The notes below the pieces were generated by a model. It did not search any database and was not told where the DNA came from. It was given only the letters and a program-made list of their open reading frames with translations. 11,453 nucleotides of DNA from Sphingomonadales bacterium (GTDB lineage Bacteria > Pseudomonadota > Alphaproteobacteria > Sphingomonadales > Sphingomonadaceae): the NCBI GenBank assembly GCA_017302775.1, contig JAFLDC010000046.1, forward strand, positions 1 through 11,453, read 5' to 3'. Shown in pieces: positions 6,302 to 11,453 of this stretch. Numbering within the stretch: the stretch's first letter is position 1; every line of letters starts with the position of its first letter. The position numbers and the translations under genes are program-made.

Positions 6302-7671
6302 CAGAAGGACTCCTCGTAGACGCGGCTGATATCGCCGCCCCATTCACCGTGATACTTGTCGAGCAGGACCTGGGCGGGAACCTTGCCCGTGCGAACGATC
6401 TCGTCCAGCGGATTGAGGAAACCGCTTTCGTTGTCACCGGCCCGGTTAAGCTGCCCCCGGGCATTGAGGCCTGAGCGCGCAATCGCGAGTATGTCGGCGG
6501 CGATGTCTTTTAAGGTTCCACCGCCGGGAACGGGCGCATCCAGGCCCAGCTTGGGAACCGCGGCACGCAGCGCCTCGCGGCCATCCATATCCCAGTCCTT
6601 GACCAGATCCCACGCTGCGTCGAGCGCACCCTGATCGTACAGCAGCCCGACCCACAGCGCCGGCAGCGCGCAGATCCTGTTCCAAGGGCCACCATCGGCA
6701 CCGCGCATTTCGAGGAACGATTTGAGCCGCACTTCGGGGAAGGCGGTGGACAGATGGTCGGTCCAGTCGCTGACCATTGGGCGCTCGCCGGGCAGGGCCG
6801 GAAGCCTGCCTTCCAGGAAGTCGCGGAACGATTGCCCGGCAGCGTCGATATATTTGCCGTCGCGGTAAACGAAGTACATCGGCACATCGAGCATGTATTC
6901 GACGTAGCGGTCATAGCCGAACCCATCCTCGAACACGAAGCCGAGCATCCCGGTGCGGGCGGGATCAGTGTCGGTCCAGATATGGCTGCGATAGGACAGG
7001 AACCCGTTTGGCCGGCCCTCGGTAAACGGAGAATTGGCGAACAGCGCGGTGGCGAGCGGCTGCAATGCCAGGCTGGTACGGAATTTCTGCACCATGTCGG
7101 CCTCGCTCGAATAGTCGAGGTTGACCTGGATCGTGCAGGTCCGCAGCATCATGTCGAGCCCCATTGTGCCAACCTGCGGCATGTGCCGCAGCATGATCGC
7201 GTAGCGGCCCTTGGGCATGATCGGCAGTTCGGCGCGGGTCTTGTCCGGCCACATGCCAAGCCCCAGAAAGCCCTTTTCGGTACGGGCGCCGATCGCCTTT
7301 ACCTGATCGAGGTGGCGGCCGGTTTCAGCGCAGGTCTGGTGCAGGTTTTCCAGCGGCGCGCCTGAGAGTTCAAGCTGCCCGGCCGGTTCCAGACTGACGG
7401 CCCCGTCGCTGCCCGACAAGGCGATGATGTTGCCGCCTTCCAGCACCGGCTGCCAGCCGAAATCCTCGAGCGCGACCAGCAGGTCGCGGATCCCGCCAGG
7501 CTCGTCATAGCTGGGGGCGTGGTGATCGGCGGTGCAATAGACCAGTTTTTCATGCTCGGTCCCGATCCGCCATGCGTCGCGGGGCTTTTCACCCTTGATC
7601 ATCGGGGCGACCAGCTGGTCGCGGCTTTCGATCACCGGATCGTTGCGATCTGAAACCTGTCTCGTGCTCAT
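6301..7671 (-). CDS. gshA: Glutamate-cysteine ligase, plant/alphaproteobacterial type
   Basis: 456 residues, the normal length for the class of gamma-glutamylcysteine synthetases shared by plants and alphaproteobacteria. It joins glutamate and cysteine with ATP in the first, rate-limiting step of glutathione synthesis in the cytoplasm. Visible motifs are GTEHEKLV (37-44), SLEPAGQLELSG (93-104, glutamate/ATP site region), TCTIQVNLDYSSE (178-190), RSHIWTDTDPAR (228-239) and VRLKSFLEMRGAD (314-326). Plant members are redox-regulated through disulfides; whether these cysteines (46, 114, 179, 334) play that part cannot be told. It lies 43 bases after rsmE and shares TGATG with the downstream ABM gene, forming a three-gene operon rsmE-gshA-ABM. 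ATG 7671 has no clear Shine-Dalgarno, consistent with readthrough from rsmE. A glutathione synthetase (gshB) is not in the window. Confidence 0.92.
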   Translation of the reverse strand: MSTRQVSDRNDPVIESRDQLVAPMIKGEKPRDAWRIGTEHEKLVYCTADHHAPSYDEPGGIRDLLVALEDFGWQPVLEGGNIIALSGSDGAVSLEPAGQLELSGAPLENLHQTCAETGRHLDQVKAIGARTEKGFLGLGMWPDKTRAELPIMPKGRYAIMLRHMPQVGTMGLDMMLRTCTIQVNLDYSSEADMVQKFRTSLALQPLATALFANSPFTEGRPNGFLSYRSHIWTDTDPARTGMLGFVFEDGFGYDRYVEYMLDVPMYFVYRDGKYIDAAGQSFRDFLEGRLPALPGERPMVSDWTDHLSTAFPEVRLKSFLEMRGADGGPWNRICALPALWVGLLYDQGALDAAWDLVKDWDMDGREALRAAVPKLGLDAPVPGGGTLKDIAADILAIARSGLNARGQLNRAGDNESGFLNPLDEIVRTGKVPAQVLLDKYHGEWGGDISRVYEESF

Positions 7672-7714
7672 GGCGGTGAGTTACTGACTTGAGCGGCCAT
7701 GCGCCAGCGCAAAA

Positions 7715-8458
7715 TCACCAGTCGCCGCGGGTGCCCATCCACAATGCCATTCCCGCGATAACTGCCGTCTCGCCGCGCAGCACGCGCGGGCCGAGGGTAA
7801 TCGCCCGTGCCATCGGCAGCGCGCGGATCGCAGCGCGCTCGGCATCGTCAAACCCACCTTCCGGACCGGTGAGCAGCGCCGCGGGGCCACTTGATGCTGC
7901 AAAATGCTGCGCAGCATTGGCACCGCCGTGTTCATCAGCGAAGAACAGCGTGCGGTCCGATTCCCAGCTCTTCAGCAAGGTTTCGAGCTTGGCTAACGGC
8001 GCGATCTCAGGCAAGGCCGTGCGGGCGCATTGCTCGGCTGCTTCGGTCAGAATGCTGCGGGCTCTGTCAAGGTTAAGCTTGTCCGCGACACAGCGGCGCG
8101 TCAGCACTGGCTGGATCCGCCGCACCCCCAGTTCGCACGCTTTTTCCAGCACCAGATCAAACCGATCTTTCTTGAGAAGCGCCGCGCACAACGTGAAATC
8201 GGGAACGTCATCACGCGGGCGTAGCAAGGCTTCGCACGTGACCGTCACATCGCGTTTGCCAGCGGCGACTACCCGTGCGGCCCATTCACCTGTCACATCG
8301 TCGCACAGCACCACGGCGTCACCCGGCGCGATCCGCATCACGCGGTTGAGATAGTGCGCCTGCGCGCCTTCGATGGCGATCTGGGTGCCTGCAGCGAGCA
8401 CCGGCTTAACAAAAAGGCGCGGTGCGCTCTTCGGCGGCCAGGCGGGAACAGCGGGCAT
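7715..8458 (-). CDS. rsmE: 16S rRNA (uracil-1498-N3)-methyltransferase RsmE
   Basis: 247 residues, the usual RsmE length. It methylates N3 of U1498 in 16S rRNA, in helix 44 near the decoding site, using SAM. The N-terminal PUA-like domain carries HYLNRVMR (35-42). The SPOUT (trefoil-knot) domain carries DRFDLVLEKACELGV (98-112), the conserved EAAEQC (139-144), LLTGPEGGFDDAE (195-207) and LGPRVLRGETA (222-232), the last two lining the SAM knot. The start is ATG 8458-8456 with AGAGG eight bases upstream. The open frame continues far upstream, but that part is antisense to ubiA and not part of the protein. It is first gene of the rsmE-gshA-ABM operon and divergent from ubiA across only 45 bases. 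Confidence 0.92.
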   Translation of the reverse strand: MPAVPAWPPKSAPRLFVKPVLAAGTQIAIEGAQAHYLNRVMRIAPGDAVVLCDDVTGEWAARVVAAGKRDVTVTCEALLRPRDDVPDFTLCAALLKKDRFDLVLEKACELGVRRIQPVLTRRCVADKLNLDRARSILTEAAEQCARTALPEIAPLAKLETLLKSWESDRTLFFADEHGGANAAQHFAASSGPAALLTGPEGGFDDAERAAIRALPMARAITLGPRVLRGETAVIAGMALWMGTRGDW

Positions 8459-8503
8459 GGCAGTGCCTCTAGCGCATTTTGTCGGATTGGCTACAGCGGG
8501 AAT
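8459..8503. promoter_or_regulatory. Short divergent spacer between rsmE and ubiA
   Basis: These 45 bases hold the ribosome binding sites of both genes (AGAGG for rsmE on the minus strand, GCGGGAA for ubiA). That leaves little room for two separate promoters, so at least one promoter must reach into, or lie inside, a neighbouring coding region. I see no convincing -35/-10 pair. Confidence 0.4.
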
Positions 8504-9406
8504 ATGATCGCCGAAATCGTTCCAGATACGCAGCATCGCGGGATAGTGGCTGCCCTGCCGCAGCCCTTGCGCGACTTTGCCCAGCTGGCCCGGTTCGATC
8601 GTCCGATCGGCTGGTGGTTGCTGTTCTGGCCTTGTGCCTGGGGGCTGCTGCTGGCGGGCGGGCAGGCCCGGTGGGATTTGCTGGTATGGCTGCTGCTCGG
8701 CGCGATCGTGATGCGCGGGGCGGGCTGCGTATACAACGACATTGTCGACGCTGATCTGGACCGGCAAGTCGCGCGCACGGCGCTGCGGCCCGTGGCGAGC
8801 GGGCGGGTTAGCAAGCGAGCAGCCTGGGTGTGGCTGGCCGCGCTCTGTCTGGTGGGCCTGGTGGTTCTGCTGCAATTGCGCTGGCCGGCGCAAGCGGTAG
8901 CGCTGGGCAGCCTGGCGCTGGTTGCAGCCTATCCGTTCATGAAGCGGATTACCGGATTCCCGCAGGCCTGGCTTGGTCTGGTGTTCACCTGGGGCGCGCC
9001 GGTAGGCTGGGTTGCGCTGCGCGCCGACCGGCTCGACGTGTTGGCAGCGCTCTATGCCGGATCGATCCTGTGGTGCATAGGTTATGACACAATCTATGCC
9101 TGTCAGGATCGCGAGGACGATGCACTGGTCGGGATCGGATCCAGCGCGTTGACGTTGGGCAGCAAGGTCAAGGCGGGGGTCGGCCTGTTCTATGCGGGCG
9201 CTGTCGGGCTGTGGGCCGTGGCATTCTGGCTGCTTCGCCCTGATTGGATCGCGCTCCTTGCACTTCTGCCGGCGGCGGTGCACCTTGGCTGGCAAGTTGT
9301 AACTCTGGAGGACAGCGATGCCGACAATGCGCTTGCCCGGTTCCGGTCCAACCGTTTCCTCGGACTGCTCGTTGCGCTGGCCTGCTGGGTGGTCGGCAAT
9401 GCGTAG
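8504..9406 (+). CDS. ubiA: 4-hydroxybenzoate polyprenyltransferase UbiA
   Basis: 300 residues, typical UbiA size, with about eight or nine hydrophobic helices in the inner membrane. It attaches the polyprenyl chain to 4-hydroxybenzoate, the second step of ubiquinone synthesis. Both Asp-rich motifs that bind magnesium-diphosphate are present: NDIVDADLD (78-86), followed by R87 and ARTALRPVASG (90-100), and YDTIYACQDREDD (194-206). The N-terminal LARFDRPIGWWLLFWPCAWG block (29-48) is characteristic of bacterial UbiA proteins. The start is ATG 8504, with GCGGGAA just before it; a longer open frame upstream overlaps rsmE antisense and is not conserved. The 3' end overlaps the lipoprotein gene by 8 bases. 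Confidence 0.92.
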   Translation: MIAEIVPDTQHRGIVAALPQPLRDFAQLARFDRPIGWWLLFWPCAWGLLLAGGQARWDLLVWLLLGAIVMRGAGCVYNDIVDADLDRQVARTALRPVASGRVSKRAAWVWLAALCLVGLVVLLQLRWPAQAVALGSLALVAAYPFMKRITGFPQAWLGLVFTWGAPVGWVALRADRLDVLAALYAGSILWCIGYDTIYACQDREDDALVGIGSSALTLGSKVKAGVGLFYAGAVGLWAVAFWLLRPDWIALLALLPAAVHLGWQVVTLEDSDADNALARFRSNRFLGLLVALACWVVGNA

Positions 9407-9887
9407 TTTGATGGTTGTGGCGGCGCTGGCGGCGGCCAGTTGCAGATCGCCCGAGGAGGCAGCGGAACCTGTTCAGACTTCCGCTGCGGCGGCAGTATCC
9501 TCCGGGGCGCCGGTGGTAGCACCAAAAAGTTCGGATGGCGCTCCGCCGATAACGGTGCAGCAGGTTGAGAGCCGCGCGGGTTCGGGAGAGGCCGGGTCTG
9601 ACATTCTGATCAAGGCACTGGGTACCGAGCCGTTTTGGGCGGTCAACGTGATGCTTGGCCGACTGACATATAGCACACCTGAGTCTCCGGAGTGGACAGT
9701 CGTGACAACCCAGTTGACGGAGCAGGGCGACACGTTGCGCTATTCCGGCAAGCTCGATGGCAAAGACTTTATCCTGATTATCAGCAAAGGCACGTGCAGT
9801 GACGGGATGAGCGATACGATCTATCCGCTTACCGCCAAGCTGACGATTGGGGCCGAGGTGCGGCAAGGCTGTGCCAGGCCGAATTAG
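9399..9887 (+). CDS. Small putative lipoprotein with GTEPFW / CSDGMSD domain
   Basis: 162 residues from ATG 9399, which overlaps the last codons of ubiA and has a G-rich GGTGGTCGG before it. MRSLMVVAALAAASC looks like a lipoprotein signal with lipidation at Cys15. An Ala/Ser/Pro-rich low-complexity linker follows (about 16-55). The conserved domain runs from about 68 to the end, with GTEPFW (75-80), LTYSTPESP (89-97), a GTCSDGMSDTIYP block (131-143) and GCA (157-159). I know this pattern from uncharacterised periplasmic proteins (COG3650-like). The two cysteines (133, 158) could form a disulfide. Function is unknown. Overlap with ubiA implies cotranscription, not necessarily a shared role. 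Confidence 0.72.
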   Translation: MRSLMVVAALAAASCRSPEEAAEPVQTSAAAAVSSGAPVVAPKSSDGAPPITVQQVESRAGSGEAGSDILIKALGTEPFWAVNVMLGRLTYSTPESPEWTVVTTQLTEQGDTLRYSGKLDGKDFILIISKGTCSDGMSDTIYPLTAKLTIGAEVRQGCARPN

Positions 9888-9894
9888 CCAAATG

Positions 9895-9930
9895 GGCAAC
9901 TCGGCCGCGTGATCGCCAGCCGAGCCTGCC
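9895..9930. terminator. Hairpin between convergent genes (possible bidirectional terminator)
   Basis: GGCA (9895-9898) pairs with TGCC (9927-9930), and CTCGGC (9900-9905) with GCCGAG (9919-9924), around a 13-base loop with a small internal loop (A against CC). It fills almost the whole 43-base gap between the lipoprotein stop and the VOC stop. T-runs on both sides are poor, so it may rely on other factors. Confidence 0.4.
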
Positions 9931-10302
9931 TTAGCCGTAACTGATGACCTCGAATTCGATTCCGTCCCAATCAAAGAAATAGAACCGGCGACCCGGTTCA
10001 TAATCGGCGTGATTGAACGGCACGAGGCCTGAGGCGGCTACCACCGCTTCGGCTGCATCGAGATCGTCGACTACCAGCCCGATGTGGTTGAGCGGCGCAC
10101 CCTTGGCATAGGGTCCGCCGCGGTCCTTGTTAGTGTAGACCGCGAGGTAATCACGCTCTGTCCCGACGTGGATCGTCCACCCACCGAGTTGCGAGGGGCC
10201 ACGCCAGCGTTCGTGCCAGCCGCATAGCGCTTGCAGCAAAGCCGAAGACCGGTCGGGATCGCTAACCGTGATATTAGCGTGTTCGAGGAAGCCGTTTGGC
10301 AT
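9931..10302 (-). CDS. VOC superfamily (glyoxalase/bleomycin-resistance-like) protein
   Basis: This 123-residue protein has two beta-alpha-beta-beta-beta modules: the first starts at 'FLEHANITVSDPDRSSALL' (5-23), the second at 'LNHIGLVVDDLDAAEAVV' (71-88) and closes with 'DWDGIEFEVISYG'. Likely metal ligands at the standard VOC positions are His8, His73 and Glu118, so a metal-dependent lyase, isomerase, dioxygenase or binding role is possible. The substrate is not evident. The start is ATG 10302-10300, with AAAGGA eight bases upstream. It faces away from soxR, and a near-perfect sox box lies 62 bases upstream of the start. With TTGACC at its distal edge, SoxR probably activates this gene when redox-cycling compounds are present. 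Confidence 0.82.
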   Translation of the reverse strand: MPNGFLEHANITVSDPDRSSALLQALCGWHERWRGPSQLGGWTIHVGTERDYLAVYTNKDRGGPYAKGAPLNHIGLVVDDLDAAEAVVAASGLVPFNHADYEPGRRFYFFDWDGIEFEVISYG

Positions 10303-10364
10303 GAAAAGGTCCTTTGTTCAATTGGTTGGTACGAGCACGAATCAAAGCGCTTTATCTTTGTGCA

Positions 10365-10384
10365 ACCTCAAGTTAACTTAAGGT
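10365..10384. promoter_or_regulatory. SoxR operator (sox box)
   Basis: ACCTCAAGTTAACTTAAGGT is a 20-base inverted repeat perfect except for one pair (fifth base from each end). Its core is nearly identical to the E. coli soxS operator CCTCAAGTTAACTTGAGG. It lies in the 110-base spacer between the VOC gene and soxR. Reading toward the VOC gene, TTGACC (10387-10382) at the box edge gives a good -35. Nineteen bases on, as in the long spacers of SoxR promoters, is CACAAA (10362-10357), a poor -10. Toward soxR, GCAACC and AGCAAT (10387-10392) are weaker, so autoregulation is possible but less clear. Confidence 0.88.
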
Positions 10385-10412
10385 CAAGCAATTTCGTGGC
10401 AAGGACGCGCCG

Positions 10413-10853
10413 ATGGACAAGAATGATCTGTTGCCGATCGGCGAACTGGCCCGGCGCACCGGCCTCGCGGTTTCTGCGATCCGATTTTATGAGGAGAAGG
10501 GTCTGATTGAACCCTGGCGCACCATGGGCAACCAGCGCCGCTTCTTTCGTAGCGATATCCGGCGGCTGAGTTTTATCCTGATTGCGCAAAAGCTGGGGCT
10601 GGGCCTCACTGAAATCGAGGGTGAGTTGTCAAAGCTGCCCAAAGGCCGGACGCCGACACACGCCGATTGGCAGAGGATCAGCCGGTCGATGCGCAAGGCC
10701 ATTGATGCCAAGATTGCTTTGCTGACGCTGACCCGCAACAAACTGGATGAATGTATCGGGTGCGGTTGCCTCAGCCTGGAACGCTGCCGGCTCTATAATC
10801 GTGACGATCGGGCAGGTAACAGCGGTACCGGACCGCGGTTCGTATTGGATTAG
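10413..10853 (+). CDS. soxR: Redox-sensing MerR-family activator SoxR
   Basis: 146 residues, close to E. coli SoxR (154). An N-terminal winged helix-turn-helix ('LPIGELARRTGLAVSAIRFY', 7-26, then EEKGLI) and a long dimerising helix (about 83-112) lead to the [2Fe-2S] cysteines. These are Cys114, Cys117, Cys119 and Cys125 in CIGCGCLSLERC, spaced CX2CXCX5C exactly as in SoxR. Oxidation of that cluster by redox-cycling compounds or nitric oxide switches the bound dimer to an activator of promoters with over-long spacers. The start is ATG 10413 with AAGGA seven bases upstream. The sox box sits 29-48 bases ahead. No soxS-type gene is in the window, in keeping with direct SoxR control of target genes outside the enterics. 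The TAG stop overlaps the stop of the convergent methyltransferase gene. Confidence 0.94.
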   Translation: MDKNDLLPIGELARRTGLAVSAIRFYEEKGLIEPWRTMGNQRRFFRSDIRRLSFILIAQKLGLGLTEIEGELSKLPKGRTPTHADWQRISRSMRKAIDAKIALLTLTRNKLDECIGCGCLSLERCRLYNRDDRAGNSGTGPRFVLD

Positions 10854-11453
10854 GCCGGCTTTTCGCCGCAGGCGACCGTCGCGCAACCGAAGAATGCCTT
10901 GTGAAACTGTGCTGCAAGGCCGTGCGTTTGCAGCGCCGCGACAAACTGGCGGGCGTCTCCGAAATTGGTTGAATAGGTACCGATCATGGAAAAATCCTTG
11001 GCACCCCGCAGAAACAGGCGCTCGATCATGGGCAGCACGAATTTGAGGTGGAACAAGTAGAGCCAGCGCAGACTCCAGCCCTTTGGATCGGATGCTTCGA
11101 TAAAGGCAAAGCGACCGCCGGGCTTCAGCACCCGCGCCGTTAGCGCCGCCAGTCGGGCCTGCTGTCGGGGATTGAATGTTTTGAGCCCGAAGGTTGAGAT
11201 CACGAAATCGGCGCTATTGTCTGGCAGGTTGCTGGCGAACACGTCGTCTTCGATGAAGCGGATCCGCTCTGCCCGCATGGCATGAAGCCGATCCAGTGCG
11301 CGGCGATGCATCCCGGATGAGATGTCCATCGCGACGATCGCCTCGATCCCGGGATTGGCTGACAGCAAATGGGGCCAGACCTCGCCAGTACCGGACATCA
11401 GGTCATAGCCGGTCCGGGCGGCGCCAGCGCTCGGTAAACCCCATCGAGCAAAT
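10850..11453 (-). CDS. UbiE-like class I SAM-dependent methyltransferase, 5' end beyond the window, possible frameshift
   Basis: The downstream ~182 residues are clear. SAM motif I is YDLMSGTGEVWPHLL, followed by IVAMDISSGMHRRA (motif II region), FIEDDVFASNLPDNSADFVI with STFGLKTF, and VLKPGGRFAFIEAS (motif III). A C-terminal region 'WLYLFHLKFVLPMIERLFL' resembles UbiE/COQ5-type enzymes. The substrate could be a quinone, lipid or small molecule and cannot be fixed. ATG 11398 cannot be the true start because motif I begins before it. Upstream to the window edge the same frame uses poor codons (CGA, GGT, TTA), while the next frame encodes ICSMGFTERWRRPDRL and then stops. The GFTERWRR part resembles the pre-motif-I helix of UbiE-like proteins, so a deletion or frameshift around 11405-11425 is suspected. 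The stop TAA (10852-10850) overlaps the soxR stop. Confidence 0.72.
   Translation of the reverse strand, partial: FARWGLPSAGAARTGYDLMSGTGEVWPHLLSANPGIEAIVAMDISSGMHRRALDRLHAMRAERIRFIEDDVFASNLPDNSADFVISTFGLKTFNPRQQARLAALTARVLKPGGRFAFIEASDPKGWSLRWLYLFHLKFVLPMIERLFLRGAKDFSMIGTYSTNFGDARQFVAALQTHGLAAQFHKAFFGCATVACGEKPA

Noticed and set aside
6754..7365. 203-residue plus-strand open frame inside gshA
   Set aside because: Reverse-frame shadow of a strongly supported gene, with no known motifs.
8459..9295. Long minus-strand open frame in continuous frame with rsmE, suggesting a 526-residue fusion
   Set aside because: The extra part is antisense to ubiA, rich in Gln, Arg and Pro and without recognisable motifs. 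RsmE has its own ATG with a ribosome binding site at 8458.
9168..10001. 277-residue minus-strand open frame spanning ubiA's end and the lipoprotein gene
   Set aside because: Low-complexity, motif-free composition. It crosses two well-supported plus-strand genes and runs into the VOC gene's 3' end.
1..11453. CRISPR array, tRNA/rRNA genes, insertion sequences, att sites
   Set aside because: Reading through the window showed no repeated spacer-like units, cloverleaf sequences, transposase motifs or flanking inverted/direct repeats. Nearly all bases are explained by housekeeping genes.

Overview
The window (11,453 bases, visibly GC-rich) looks like chromosomal housekeeping DNA from an alphaproteobacterium, most likely of the order Sphingomonadales (Sphingomonadaceae/Erythrobacteraceae). 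This rests on remembered family resemblance and gene order, not on a search. The supporting genes are the plant/alphaproteobacterial-type glutamate-cysteine ligase, the large isoprenylcysteine-methyltransferase-like membrane protein, the YfgM-BamB pair, the glycosyltransferase with its KVLHLHSSFNPGGKE N-terminus, and a SoxR gene with no SoxS beside it. I see no transposase, integrase, tRNA, rRNA, CRISPR array or phage gene.

Layout. Positions 1-89 (minus) hold the first codons of an aldehyde-dehydrogenase-like gene. A 192-base divergent spacer with a strong hairpin follows. The plus-strand block 282-5951 carries an alpha/beta hydrolase, a GT4-type glycosyltransferase that overlaps its stop, then after a ~108-base gap a YfgM-like TPR protein, the outer-membrane assembly lipoprotein BamB, and an ICMT-like membrane methyltransferase. 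A converging minus-strand operon (8458 to 5999) encodes RsmE, GshA and a small ABM-fold monooxygenase-like protein, the last two coupled through TGATG. Divergent from rsmE is ubiA (8504-9406), overlapping a small lipoprotein gene (9399-9887). After a hairpin between convergent genes come a VOC/glyoxalase-like gene (minus) and soxR (plus), divergent around a near-perfect sox box at 10365-10384. The last gene (minus, 10850 to the window edge) is a UbiE-like SAM methyltransferase whose stop overlaps that of soxR.

How the genes fit together. 276-5951 is an envelope block: a glycosyltransferase, a translocon/periplasmic chaperone-type TPR protein, BAM complex assembly and a membrane methyltransferase. 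5999-11453 has a redox/quinone/thiol flavour: glutathione synthesis, a possible quinone-type monooxygenase, ubiquinone prenylation, a SoxR-controlled VOC protein and a UbiE-like methyltransferase. Joint action is inference from proximity and, for soxR-VOC, from a visible operator.

The most notable signals are (i) the sox box, (ii) a glycosyltransferase whose only plausible start is CTG, explained by one A-to-C change in an ancestral TGATG overlap, and which seems to lack about 20 residues after its first motif, and (iii) an apparent reading-frame change in the methyltransferase at the right edge. Items ii and iii may be real gene decay or sequence errors. I found no convincing wholly new system.
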